Assembly: GCA_003260075.1 (NCBI GenBank)
Contig: QLIY01000306.1
Coordinates: 64,512 to 128,511 of the forward strand
DNA length: 64,000 bases
Direction: 5' to 3'
DNA from: Phallusia mammillata
Taxonomy: Eukaryota > Chordata > Ascidiacea > Phlebobranchia > Ascidiidae
The notes under the pieces are model-generated. The model was not told the origin of the DNA and searched no databases. It worked only from the letters and a program-made list of their open reading frames with translations. The position numbers and the translations under genes were made by a program. This document shows positions 15,001-25,848 of the stretch, one piece after another (the stretch's first letter is position 1; every line of letters starts with the position of its first letter).

Positions 15001-18000
15001 TTAAGAAAAATCCTTCTTTCAAATAACTATTTTTAACACCCTGAGGTTACCAACGAATAATTTTTACTCACAAGAACGTATTTCCAATACATAATTTTTT
15101 TTGATATTATAAAATACCGTAATTAAATTGCTCTTACGTCATGCATGTGTGACGTCATAATAGCTTGAACATGTCTGGGTAAGAAAGGGGGAAAATAAAA
15201 AGTTTTTTTTCTCTAGTTAATGTTTTGAACAAAAGAATGAGCAAACGTTTGGTTTAGACGCAAGATGTCCTAAAAATTGTTGTTTATTTGTTCTACTGTG
15301 AAATTATTTCAAGGTTTGCTGTATAAATTGAACAGTAGCAAGTATAGAATTTTTACTGTACTTTGTTAAAAATCGATACAAAATTTAAAAAAGACAGTAT
15401 CAACTAAATTATATCCTAAATAGGTTAAAAAAATTTACAGCATAACAGCTATTACCCTTTTACACTGCAATATCACATATCCACTCGAAATTGTCACTAC
15501 TCACTGAAAAAAGCTCCCAAGCACTTTCATAAGAACGAGTGCTTAGAATTGGTGGCAATATAGGGAGCGGCACTTGTCGAAATATCATTATTATTATTAT
15601 TAGTATGATTCGCAAGGCACTCTAGTACCTGGTATCTTTGCACAGCTGTCTGTACGCCTACCCTTAACCAGTGAGAATATGGTTTTTCAAGGGACTCGAC
15701 GAGCGAGAAACCAACTTTCACTTGATTCGTTTTCGAACGCAAACACGTTTAAGAGCTTTACGATCGATTTCATATTTTTTTCGCGCTCTTAAATTTCGCT
15801 TTATGCACTTGTTGCTATGCAATGCCCATCACTTTATTTTGTACTGATTAATACCGCTTGTTTGACATTTAAATCATAAAATTATGACACAATAATACCA
15901 AAATCTACATGTACCTATACAATCTTATCAGTGCAGCTGGTGACAAGACGTTGACTGTGTGTTTAGTGCAGCGTTTTTTTACTGGGTCCATGCCCACAAG
16001 TGTAGGCTCAAATAAAAAAACATCCACCAAAAGAGGTCGTTTTTCCCTTGTAGCGTATCCCCTTTGTTTCGTAATGCACAAAATTAAATGTGTATTGCAA
16101 ATATCATGTCGAATTTGGCTTTATTACCAGTAGATGTGATTTCGTTTTCTTGTTTTAATCCGCGATTTTTCTATGACTTGACCTAATGCCCAACATCCCG
16201 AAAACGTGTATTGTGTTTGTTGTCTTTGTCTTTCCACAGCAATGTCCATCCAACTCTCGGGCCTAAACTGGCCTCTCAAAAACGATTTGGGTTTGGGCCG
16301 GATTTCAGGCTTTTACTTTTGGGTTCGAGCCCATTTTTCAGGCCCGTTTTGCCCCCCCCCCTTGTCTTTCCACAGCAATGTCCATCCAACGGGCCTAAAC
16401 TGGCCTCTCAAAAACGATTTGGGTTTGGGCCGGATTTTAGGCTTTTACTTTTGGGTTCGAGCCCATTTTGCAGGCCCATTTAAAACTCTAATTCAATGTC
16501 TTACAATACTTGACTTGTGATACCCAGATTGTCCGTTCTAAGCACAATACAACACGGCAAAGGCACGCGACCTAGTGTAGACGACCCCTGTGTCAGCCAA
16601 TTAAAAATCACGTTAAACAGAAATACAATATCGATCTAGGCGCAATTTATATTGTTAAAAAACGTAGCAAACCAAATGCCAACCTAAAAATGAACCAAAA
16701 ATCAATATCCTTTCACCCGAAAATGTTGTGTAACATATTTTTTTAGCACCAAATAACAGGAAGTATTCAGCTGTTGTTCCGTTGTCAATTGGCCCAGTTA
16801 ATAACCAATCAGACCTATATACTTTCTCTAGTAATCCAGCGTATTGCCATGTCAAGTGCTACCAGTTGTCACTTAACAAACATGACAAGTGATAATTCAT
16901 TCAGCGATTGGCGTATACGCGCATAGTTTCAAGTGATATATATCACCCTGTCTACAGTTGGTGGTTTTTGTGTTAAATGAAACTGTATTTTTTAATGTAG
17001 GGTGTGTTTTTGTGTTATTTTGAAAACGAAAATTAAAAGTGAAAATCTGTTGTTTTTGGCTTAACACTGTCCTTAACCAGAGGATATTATACCCATAGAA
17101 TTAATTTGACATGTTTTGGTGGTTATTATAGGAAAAAAAGTTGTATTAGGTGTGTGGAAATATTGTAAAACAAATTGAGACTAAATTTTATGTTTAACGA
17201 GTGCAAAGGGTTTAAAAATTAGGTAAACGCTAACGCAACATTAAAAGTCGATTGATTTCTTACATTGTTGTTGCTTATAGCGTATTTATATCTCTTAATA
17301 AAACAAAATCTGAAACCAAAAATTACAAGAAAAAAAATTCAAAATTGTATCTTGGTATAATTTCGCACCTTGCAGTCTGCGCCTTATTTCGAACTCTGTG
17401 CTGTGGTTTGCAATATATTTCATTACAAGGCGTGACGTGTAGCCTGCGCAAACACTCCTGCTTTGCGTCGGATCATCATACCAACCTTATTTAGCCACTC
17501 GTCATATTTCATCAGTTCCGGACCTACGACTCAGCTATGTAGGTTAAAATCGAAAGTACCCCCGAACATTTGGCGATGACGTCATTCTGTGACCCCTGTG
17601 GCGCTTCATTTGATTTTTCTCGACCGCACTGTCACGTGATAACACAAAATTTCGACTTGTTCGTTTAGGTATATTTTCGTAAAAGATTTATTTGTTTTTT
17701 TGCATGTGGTTTAATCAAAAACATAACTTCCAGGGAACTTGTGTACATAGAATACATTTGAACACAGACACTTCAACAATCGCTGTTGTCACCATTGTTA
17801 TATGTAGTACCATTTTTTCTTAGTTGTTTTCAAAGGTCATTTACATATCTTCAATGGACTTAGTTTGGTAACATCAGCCGTTTGTTGCAATCTGAACGTT
17901 TTAAAGAGCAATTTCTTTCACAAAATCTTAGCCATTAAGACGAAAAATTAGCCTAATTTTATGTTTACTTATGTTTAAAAGAACTGCGTTACTCAAAATC

Positions 18001-19448
18001 GCGACTGGTATTAAATGTGAATTAAATCAGTCATCAACTTTTGGAAACATTGTCTATTGTATCCAGGGTTGGATGACGTGCGATGATCCAGCTTGTGGTC
18101 ACAGAACAAGATCAGTACCAACTTTACGGGATCATTCTGGGCCTATTTGTTCCGCTTGTTACAAAGGGATCCTTCGCCCAGAGGTAAGTTACAATGTAAA
18201 TGTCACATACCTCAACGCTGTAAGAATTAAACAGTATGGTTCCTAAACTGTACATGGTTCGAAGTTGCAAAAAAAGCCCCCCCCCCCCTTGTTACAAAGG
18301 GATCCTTCGCCCAGAGGTAAGTTACAATGTAAATGGCACATACCTCAACGCTGTAAGAATTAAACAGTATGGTTCCTAAACTGAACATGGTTCGAAGTTG
18401 CAAAAAAGGTGTTATGTTTTGTACATGGTTGAAAATTACCATGGACCGTTTTCTGCTATTGAGCATAATCTTGATCACAAAATGGAGAAAAACAGTTGTT
18501 TATTTTCTGTCTATTTTTTTTGCTTTTCCTGTAGAACGCTGGTTTGTTTCAAGCGTTTGGTAAAGAAAGGGTGATTGAAACGTATTCAAATTTTCACTCA
18601 TGTTAATTGGTTATCCAAAGTTAACCCTCTTCAAGTTTGACCCCTAATGACCCAGCGGTTCACCCAGGCACCCAAAACGCAAATTTTTTTGAAAAAGGTT
18701 GAACTTTTTGAAGCACATAATCCAGGAGTTTTATACTTTATCGGTTGGTGAATTGTAAAGTACTTTAAATGATTTTGAAACTTTTAGTTGGATTCACCTC
18801 TTAACCCCGAATTTGCAAAACTTTTTGTCGCCCAACCACGATGCCACCAAAATGACGTCATGTTTCGATATTTTGAGATCGTTGAAAAGTTGAAATGTTT
18901 TAATTCACACACATGTTTTGCAGATGAGCTACAAAGATCTCTACCAACAGTTGTGCTACTACAAACTGCAGTTTGATGTTGATTACGCTTTGAACAAATA
19001 CAAACAAAACAGCAACTGTAAGTAAACGGCAAACTAAAAACATGAGATTTTGTAAAACTACAATGGTAATAATAAAAAAAATCTTGTTAAGAATTTTTTT
19101 AGTTCTGCTTTTTATGTTTTATTGTGTATTTAAATGCTACTCAAAACAAGTAATTAGCCCTAATAAAAATTCTAATTTTCCTCAATTTTTAACGTTCAAA
19201 GTTCAACGACATTTTTATTCGAGACGGTCAACCCAGTTGTTAAAAAATACTTTTTTGTGTAATATTTTTAAAATTCACACACAATCTGCTTTTTAGCGTC
19301 CAAGGCTGGTATCAAGGTGGGAGAATACAGACGACAGTACAAAACTTTGTGTGATGTTGTTGACTTTTATCTGAAGAAAAGCGGTTACAACGAAGTTTCA
19401 ATGACCAGTCTATTTGATTGGATGAAAATAAATGAAAAAACCAAATAA
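19..19448 (+). CDS. POLA1: DNA polymerase alpha catalytic subunit (5' exons outside window)
   Basis: Family B replicative polymerase that extends primase RNA primers in the nucleus. Exons read: 19-173, 931-1015, 2949-3079, 3264-3398, 3562-3737, 4055-4173, 4828-4907 (cut by a C run), 5569-5613, 5963-6132, 6646-6795, 7174-7296, 7815-7940, 8716-8828, 9522-9614, 9944-10076, 11082-11213, 11600-11671, 11989-12091, 12669-12844, 13471-13602, 18067-18183, 18924-19017, 19297-19448 (TAA). Phases agree throughout. Motif A ([14 protein letters not shown]) is at 6049, motif B (KLTANSMYG) at 7198-7224 and the catalytic YGDTDS at 7866-7883; KKKKYA follows in the exon at 8716. About 937 codons are visible against 1462 residues in human, aligning with the human C-terminal two thirds as recalled. 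The second zinc module keeps its cysteines (CDDPAC, CSAC); the first is degenerate. AATAAA lies near 19740. The N-terminal primase-linked region is not in the window. Confidence 0.95.
210..516. mobile_element. hAT-type MITE
   Basis: Terminal inverted repeats CAATGGTTCTCAAA and TTTGAGAACCACGG bound 307 bp, followed inside by GCGACCCAA and its complement. The flanking 8-mers gtataagt and ttataggt match at 6 of 8 positions, like a decayed 8-bp hAT target duplication. There is no transposase. It lies in a POLA1 intron. Relatives start at 42534 and probably at 39893 and 37004. Confidence 0.7.
675..830. mobile_element. pogo/Tigger-like MITE (CAGTAAACC family)
   Basis: 156 bp with inverted termini CAGTAAACCTTGGTTAA and ...GAGGTTTACTG, flanked by TA on both sides as in Tc1/mariner elements. 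Relatives occur at 2460-2512 (partial), about 32039-32160, 34649-34801, 55951-56113 and 57986-58150. None is coding. Confidence 0.75.
1055..1389. mobile_element. hAT-type MITE with perfect 8-bp target duplication
   Basis: Termini CAGGGGTGTCCAAAGTG and AAGTTTGGACACCCCTG enclose 335 bp. The flanks gtgtacac (1047-1054) and gtgtacac (1390-1397) are identical 8-mers. The interior is rich in GGCCCGCGGGC. Short reading frames across it are incidental. Confidence 0.85.
1397..1440 (+). repeat. Short dispersed repeat (CAGTGCAGCTGGTGAC family)
   Basis: The words AAGGTCTTATCAGTGCAGCT and GGTGAC recur at about 15925-15970 and 54705-54745, each followed by a similar gtgcag tract. It is a small dispersed family of unknown class. 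Confidence 0.5.
4361..4512 (+). repeat. Direct duplicate of 4215-4356 across a C10 run
   Basis: The ~142 bp before the C10 run recurs right after it with only a few substitutions. This is the clearest example of the pattern seen at most short C or G runs in the window. Confidence 0.85.
4555..4726 (-). mobile_element. tRNA-derived SINE
   Basis: On the minus strand the sequence starts GAGCCTGTGTAGCTCAGT (an A box) and has GGTTTAAATCCCACC (a B box) about 50 bases later, so it contains an internal RNA polymerase III promoter. The tail after the tRNA-like part is shared with the other copies. Part of this copy repeats at 4921-5020 after a C run. Confidence 0.75.
4828..4907 (+). CDS. POLA1: POLA1 exon truncated by a C10 join
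   Basis: The exon opens after a good acceptor and encodes a conserved polymerase alpha stretch ([15 protein letters not shown], then HAFYER). It stops abruptly at C10 (4908-4917). What follows is not coding but a second copy of the SINE-containing intron sequence found at about 4533-4690. The next recognisable exon (5569-5613, YKKKQSSK) corresponds to human sequence some 25-30 residues further on. That stretch and its donor site are therefore missing from the assembly, not from the gene. Confidence 0.8.
7399..7560 (+). repeat. Duplicated exon end and intron after a C12 run
   Basis: After the C run at 7399-7410 the last ~34 bases of the POLA1 exon 7174-7296 and the following intron are repeated with a few substitutions. 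The second copy has a donor but no acceptor, so it is not an exon. Similar partial exon copies follow C runs at 12145-12172 and 18289-18315. Confidence 0.8.
8056..8219 (+). repeat. 51-bp tandem repeat, about 3.2 units
   Basis: Units beginning CGAAATATTTTGCCGAATGA start at 8056, 8107, 8158 and (partial) 8209, an exact 51-base period. Because 51 is a multiple of three, long reading frames appear in several frames on both strands; none has a splice context. It lies inside a POLA1 intron. Confidence 0.9.
8898..9440. mobile_element. Ac-like hAT MITE interrupted by C runs
   Basis: Ends TAGGGATGGGC and GCCCATCCCTA are inverted repeats resembling Activator-type termini. Flanks ctctttag and ctttttaa match at 6 of 8. 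The interior contains a C68 run (8987-9054) and a C11 join (9300-9310) followed by a duplicate. A reverse-orientation relative ends at 14983. Confidence 0.65.
10384..10580 (+). mobile_element. tRNA-derived SINE
   Basis: Contains TGTGTAGCTCAGTTGGTAGA (A box) and GGGTTGGAATCCCACCAC (B box) in plus orientation, then the same tail as the other copies (GGCCGGCTGATTTGGTATG). The tail is duplicated after the C10 at 10581-10590. Confidence 0.8.
10870..10954 (+). repeat. Partial duplicate of the POLA1 exon at 11082-11213
   Basis: These 85 bases with their acceptor repeat the start of the exon at 11082 and end in a C run. There are three differences (ACA/ACG, GAC/GAT, CGC/CGT), all silent. The intron sequence before the exon is duplicated too. 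This fits two haplotypes placed in series rather than a real tandem exon, because the first copy has no donor. Confidence 0.8.
14740..14983 (-). mobile_element. Reverse copy of the 8898-9440 MITE
   Basis: Sequence around CATCTAATACATTTGAAAAA is the reverse complement of part of the element at about 9120-9220, and the right end is again GCCCATCCCTA. A C10 run at 14929-14938 interrupts it. Confidence 0.6.
16245..16490 (+). repeat. GGCC-rich dispersed repeat, duplicated across C10
   Basis: A block with GGGTTTGGGCCGGATTTCAG occurs twice around the C run at 16352-16361. Related copies lie at 49300-49430 and 49532-49655, where a single N separates the duplicate. Arginine- and glycine-rich reading frames here are repeat sequence. 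Confidence 0.65.
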
Positions 19449-20147
19449 AATTCCTTTTCTTCCGAAGCATTCCCTACTTTATTACATTTCCTTTATTATA
19501 TGTGTAGTTTTAATACTAGGTGTATAAAAAATCTCAAAGAAATGAAACATTTTTGAGCCCAGACCAGGTTGCTGAAAAATTGCAGTTAACTGTATTGTTG
19601 TTAAAGATGTGTGTACCATGTGGCATTAAAAGTTTAATTAAACTGCCTTAAAAACAAATCTTCTCAGCACTGCCTTTCATTTCACCAATCTTTTGTATAT
19701 TTTTCGTTTTCTTTTTGCAAAAAATATTTATTATTGTCAAAATAAAGTTGTTTATTGTGAATTCATCTCAAGTTGTATGCATATATGGTAGTGATTTTGC
19801 AGCGTAATTAAATTTTAACGAAAAAAACTTAAAAAGTTGCGAAACCTCCTTTTTACTAGCACTTTATCCCTGTTTAAAAAATACAAGGCTAAAGGTGAAT
19901 AGATAGCTGTACACAACGATTTTTAAGCTGTCAAACTGTGGTTCCTAACCTTTTCATGAACGTTACAGCATAGAATAACTAGATTGTTTTGATTAAACTT
20001 TTCTTCAAAATGCTAGAATAGTTCTCTGCTGTTTTAGGACATGGGTCAGTAACTCCCAGTACTCCAAGCCAACAGTGTTATAGGATTCTTATGCTGAGAA
20101 TTTTTTATAAAATGTAAACCATTGGTTCTTAACTGGTGATCGATACA

Positions 20148-20939
20148 CAGGGGTGTCAAACTCGCGGCCCCCAAAGCCCTCCAATGCGGCCCACGAACAC
20201 TCCTAANNNNNNNNNNNNNNNNNNNNNNNNNNNNNNNNNNNNNNNNNNNNNNNNNNNNNNNNNNNNNNNNNNNNNNNNNNNNNNNNNNNNNNNNNNNNNN
20301 NNNNNNNNNNNNNNNNNNNNNNNNNNNNNNNNNNNNNNNNNNNNNNNNNNNNNNNNNNNNNNNNNNNNNNNNNNNNNNNNNNNNNNNNNNACTGAAAAGA
20401 GTATTAACAGCCTAGCAGCCATATGCGTCAGACTTTTTGTACGCCTATTGTGTGCAAACAGTGCGAACAAACGGGAACCACAATAAGCGTCACAATATAG
20501 ATAATGTCGTAATGAGCAACTACAACTGATCTTCACACTGTGCATCGAGTTGAAAATTAGTCTGGGCTTTTGGGGCGTCAATAGTTGGTATATATGTTGG
20601 TATAAGTGTATAAAACTACCCCCCCCCCTATTTTAAGTTTTCCATGAATATGAGCATCGCATCTATAGTATTAATGAACTTCAGATTTTTTCAACCTAAT
20701 TATTATTGCATTGTTACGAATGACTAGCCCCCCCCCCCATTAAAATATATGTACTGGCGGCCGTGACGCAATTAAAACTCTTTTGTCAAATATTTTGATT
20801 TTTAAACTGCTCTAAACAGATTTTGTGATGCTGAAAAGAGTATTACCAGCCTAGCAGCCATATGCGTCAGACTTTTTGTACGCCTATTGTATGCAAACAA
20901 TGAGAACAAACGGGAACCACAAGCGTCACAATATAGATT

Positions 20940-21036
<97 letters not shown>

Positions 21037-21383
21037 ACGAGTTGAGAAAAACTGATAAACAATTACACTGCTTGTTTTGATAGTTCTAAAAGCACAGCGT
21101 ATACGTATAAATTTTTCGGCTTTCTAATAACTATTCCAATCAGCTGGCAAAACCCACTAACTCAAACAAATATGTTGGCATCCCCCCCCCCACTTAATGA
21201 GCAACTAAAACTGATCTTCACACTGTGCATCGAGTTGAAAAACAATCTGGGCTTTTGGGGCGTCAATAGTTGGCATATATGTTGGTATAAGTGTATGAAA
21301 CTAGATTAACAATCACATGCGGCCCTCGAGATAACTTCCAAACTGCAATGTGCCCCCCGAACCCAACGAGTTTGACACCTCTG
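20148..21383. mobile_element. hAT-type MITE ends spanning gaps
   Basis: Inverted ends CAGGGGTGTCAAACTCGCGG and GAGTTTGACACCTCTG face each other with GCGGCCC sequence inside, but the interior includes the N gap and three C-run joins, so its real length is unknown. I found no clear target duplication. Confidence 0.5.
20207..20390. other. Assembly gap (N run)
   Basis: About 184 unknown bases. Reading frames crossing it are not real. Confidence 0.99.
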
Positions 21384-24300
21384 GTCTACAGGACGTTAAT
21401 CACCTTATTCATTTAATTAACTGGTGGTCTATAGCCTAATACGAGTTGAGAAAAACTGATAAACAATTACACTGCTTGTTTTGATAGTCCTAAAAGCACA
21501 GCGTATAGGTATAAATTTTTCTGCTTTCTAATAACTATTCCAATCACCTGGCAAAACCCACTAACTCAAACAAATATGTTGGCACGCGCAGCTATTAATA
21601 TTTTGACATAACAATTAAATTTGGCACGTGATTTTCAATACGTGTCAGACTGCTGTTTTATGACTTGATGACGCTTTTCAACCTAAAAAAGCAATATTAG
21701 TTTATTAATGCGTTGTATGCTTAAAAAGTTTGAGAATCACAGTGCTAGAATGACCAACTATGTCCGAAAATTTAAAAACTATAATGAAACTACCTCAAAA
21801 AATCAAAGTACGCGTAAGTTGAGAACCGCTGCTATAAATGGCATTGTGGTACGCATTCTACGTAAAAAAAAACTAGGAGCAAGATAAAAAATCTGTTTTG
21901 AACTCACGTAAACTATCACTTTTTCTTAATCCACGAGCCCATAAAATAACACCACAAACATATCACCTACTCCACCGCTAGTACTTGTGCATGATTAGCA
22001 CTTAACTAGCCGATCAAAACATCTTTCGAGCCTTAACACGTGTCTCTTCAGACTGTTTGTTATTGTAATGTAGGCTGCTAAAATCTTTATTCCATCACAT
22101 CAAAGCATTCCAAAAACACTTGTTCGTAGCCAGCACGCTTCCCTTGTCTCCGTCACAAGTGTGGCATTGTCTGGCATTATTGGATCACAAAGGTTGTCTT
22201 GCTGCTACTGAGAGCAAAAACTTAATTTTGTTTTTCCTACTTAGGTGTACAAAACAAGGCCAATGGACCAAAGCACCTTTATTGGGTAAAATGGCACGCG
22301 TAAAGTGGGTTCAGTTTCTATGACTAAAAAGTATAAGCTTAATACCTTGTGTAGCACGTAAAATACATATTTTCTGGTTGTTTATTAGTATTCATAAACA
22401 ATGATAATTGTATGATTAAGTGGAGGATATGTGAAACAAATTCTTTACAATAAATCAGATAGTACAACAAATTTGGACCCTGTCTACAATATAATTAGAC
22501 AACTTTTTGATGAATAAAATGAAATTATTATTGTCTTCCTTTCACTAACAAAGCTGTTTAACGTTTTGTGACTACTGTTTTTAATCGAATTTGTATTTGT
22601 TATAGTGTAAAATTAAACATGGAGCGTACTGTAGTTTGTGAAAATAAAAGTACTGATTTTTTTAAGGTGTCAATTTGACAATACACTGACCAGGGTCAAA
22701 TAAAATCTACTGCATTTCTTTTGTCAGGCTACAACACTAAAAATTGGGGCACGTTCATGTGTGTGTTTGTGGTTTTTGAACATACACGCCAAATTGAGTT
22801 GATTATATTGACTATGGCGCCCAAATTCACTTGTTACTTTTTCTCTACCATTTATTCGGTCGGCACTTAATTTGCAACCCAATTCAGGCCCTTTGATCGC
22901 GCCAGTTAAATTGTTTGCCATCATAAGGAACAACAAACAAGTACCCCGTGTAGTTTTGTGTACACAACTCAGCACTGTAACTGCAAATTCAAGTACTGCA
23001 GACCAACACAGTGCCTTGCTTACAGCTGCATTCACTCAATTAGTGCTTAGTGACGTAACAAGCCTTGTGTGAAGACACAGTGGGTGCATTATGCGTCAAT
23101 TTGACGTTGTTTGCTAAAATGGTTCAGGCTAAGTTCGGACAGGGCGCGATATTATTTACAACGTCGCTTTGTGTTATTAGTGCAGTCGATTGGTCTTGAG
23201 AGCCAGCATACTTGAGCGATGTGAGATTTTGTGTAGCTAGTCTAGGGTAGCGCCATTTTAAAAGGTTTAGCAATATTTTATAACAAAACATATTCAGTTA
23301 TAGGTCCCCAAAAAAGAATTATTTAATAGCAAACATTGCGTTTTATTTTCAGTTATTCAATCGTGTTTATTTTAGTGTAGTATAAATCATAAGCAATTGT
23401 ATCTTTCGTCTATAATTTTATATTTAAAAAAATAGATTTGCACATTTTTGTAATTAATTGGGTTTTATCAAGAAAATAACAATACGTTTTCAAAATGTTA
23501 GATGTTTGTTTATTAAATCTTTTGTAATTTTTATTTGTCTGTTAGTTTTTTATAATTAGGCGGTGTCAAATTAATGCAAGTTTTACCATTACCTAATAAA
23601 CGTCCCACAGATAGAGAAAGACAAAAAACAAAAGTGCCACTGTTTAAAAGCTAAAAAGAAACAAACAATTCTACTGTTCACGTTTTACAAGCAGTTCTCC
23701 CCAATTCCCATTATACCTGCGCCGCCATAAAGTACAATGAAATTGGGCGTTCAATTGGACCATACAGCCTTTGTGGATTTGCACATCACAATCAGAATAT
23801 AGTGAATATGTCCGGCTTAGGTGATGTCCCACTGTGGGTTTGTGCGGTTCACGTGTAGAAGGGCGTATAACCGGCCTTTGTAGCCTGCTGTGAATGATTT
23901 GGGCCGGAATTCTCTTTGTGCTGTAATGCTGACAAATCGTTATGAGGTAACAATGCACCTCTATGATGGCACACCAGGCACGGTTCCGCCTTATTAGTAG
24001 GCACCTGCCATTGACATACCAAAATCGGATTAGGATTTCGGCCAATTAGGAAATTTTAAAAATATTTCTGAGGAAAATCAGATTTACCGGCATGGTTCAT
24101 TAGGTTATGTGCAATATGGGTGGTTTTTTTACGGAAAAACTGTTAACAACGCTAAATAATTTTTGATGATTTTTCTGTAAGGGATATTAGTGGGTAGTGG
24201 TAACCTCTTATTGTCGCTAAACTATAATTCTTATTTTGCACAATTTTAAATTGTATAACTTTAAGATGAGAAAAATACTATTATGCAGTTTATCTGAAAA

Positions 24301-24534
24301 AAAAGAGATTATTTAATGTGAAATGATTCTTTAGATTTTTTTTTGAACAGCAAATAGTAAAAATAAACAGCAACCACACGAGCCGCATTAGAGCGAATCC
24401 TGAAGCACAGCAATTAGTTGATGTTGTTCAATGATTTTTTCAGCTGATTTATTGAGAAAAGGATTCTAATTTTGGCAGTACATGCACCAGTTGGGCGACA
24501 GTGAAAATGAAATTTATTTTCAACCCTCTGATCT

Positions 24535-24549
24535 GTCGCCATAGTAACC
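24535..24549 (+). promoter_or_regulatory. X-box-like (RFX) site upstream of ARX
   Basis: GTCGCCATAGTAACC is close to the RFX X-box consensus (GTTRCCATGGYAAC). It sits in a GC-richer island about 0.9 kb before the ARX start. No transcript start is visible, so function is inference. Confidence 0.35.
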
Positions 24550-25415
24550 TTTGACGCGAGAGACCGTTGCAAGTGAATGACGGCAGAAAAAAGGGCGGCA
24601 TCGTCCCTCTGTTGGTTACAGTCTCTGCCCGCTTTATTGTTTCGTCATAACAGCTTCGTCGCGTTTGTGGATGACAGTCGGGAAAAAGAATTGAGAGTCA
24701 AATTATTTCGGTGGGCTGAAGTAACATTTTCATGGTGTATTATAGGAAGATTATAACTATTACAAGTTTATTTAAATGAATATAGTCAATATAGCCTATG
24801 TAAGACATTTATGGTCGGTTTTGTAAATCTGTTTTGTGGAACAAAAAGTTGAAAAACATGTTCTGTATTACACATTTGTTCGTGGTTGCTTTTTTTCTGA
24901 AAACATTGTTATGTTGTTATATATTTTTGTGCATTTTTGCTGGGAAAGGAGTAATTTGCTTTCCAACGTTAGAAAAATATTAACTTTACCATCAATATTG
25001 CGATTAGACAAAACTGGTAGTATTTTGCATGACTATATTAACCAGGTTTTTGTTGTGTCATAAAATGCGGTGCTAATGCTTAATACTTAATAGTAGAGTT
25101 ACTTGGATTCATAGGAAATTTTGAATATAAAATGATCACGATTATATTGTCAAATTTTATCAACAAAAAAGATATGCAATGATCAAGACAACAGTTACAA
25201 ATTCTTAATAGCCAAACTCAGTTATTTTTTATTTCTGCATATTTTAACGTTTGCATGACTTCTATTTTATTTATGCGTTTACTGGAAAAAAAATTTCATT
25301 ATAAACACATTATTTGTTATTTGCCCTGATTGAATCTTATTTTACAGATTCCAACACTATTGAAATAAAACTTAAATTAAATTCTTTCTGTAACACTTCA
25401 AGCTGTCATTGCGTG

Positions 25416-25814
25416 ATGGCGTCGCAATTTGGGACAACGCAACTGTCGTCTTATTCCATTGACCGTTTGCTGAGCAAGTCGACCGAAAATGAGACCGCAG
25501 TTCTCGGAAAAAGATCAAATACTTGTCCTGAAACTTATGATTCCCAACTTGTCGATAAAAAATGGAATTTTTCTAGTGGTAAGCAAACCTTTTTTTGCAT
25601 GCAAGGCGTTTTTGCATTTTTAAGGAATTTAACATTTATGTAGACTGTAGAGGCAAAATGTGTTGAAAGTTTAATTAAAATCAATGCTCATGTTATTCGC
25701 ACTAACTTTATACTTTGTTTTCAGCAGAGCCGCGGGTTACAGCGTTCGCGCAAGCAACAGTTTGCGGACCGAAGTTCGATATTAACCGTGGCCAGCAATC
25801 GGTGATCAGAAGCC

Positions 25815-25848
<34 letters not shown>

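Larger units (their letters stand above)
13603..18066. other. Long POLA1 intron with repeats, no gene seen
   Basis: This 4.4 kb intron holds a C-run duplicate at 13835, the reverse hAT relative at about 14740-14983, another C run at 14725 and a duplicated GGCC-rich repeat at 16245-16490. I see no exon with a recognisable product. Confidence 0.7.
19449..25415. other. Intergenic region between POLA1 and ARX
   Basis: No gene is recognised. The region holds the POLA1 polyadenylation area, an N gap (20207-20390), C runs at 20622, 20731, 20941-21036 and 21182 with rearranged duplicates, a MITE bounded by CAGGGGTGTCAAACTC (20148) and GAGTTTGACACCTCTG (21383), and a GC-richer stretch at about 24480-24700 that could be ARX regulatory DNA. 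Confidence 0.6.

Noticed and set aside
16206..16520. Two overlapping 90-104 codon frames
   Set aside because: Both are translations of the duplicated GGCC-rich repeat, with related copies at 49.3 kb.
18784..19032. Extra POLA1 exon candidates near 18536 and 18788
   Set aside because: The human alignment runs directly from the exon at 18067 (ILRPE) to the exon at 18924 ([13 protein letters not shown]) in phase.
20802..21062. Polyglycine reading frame on the minus strand
   Set aside because: It is only the complement of a C96 run at a gap join.
22724..23035. 103-codon minus-strand frame
   Set aside because: No domain, no splice partners and low-complexity surroundings; length is within chance for this much DNA.
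23671..24045. Minus-strand frame of 124 codons with a weak resemblance to a Tc1-type transposase (RLQRPVIRP, WRRR)
   Set aside because: The similarity is short, no catalytic triad or inverted ends are visible, and no neighbouring fragments support it. A translated search would decide.
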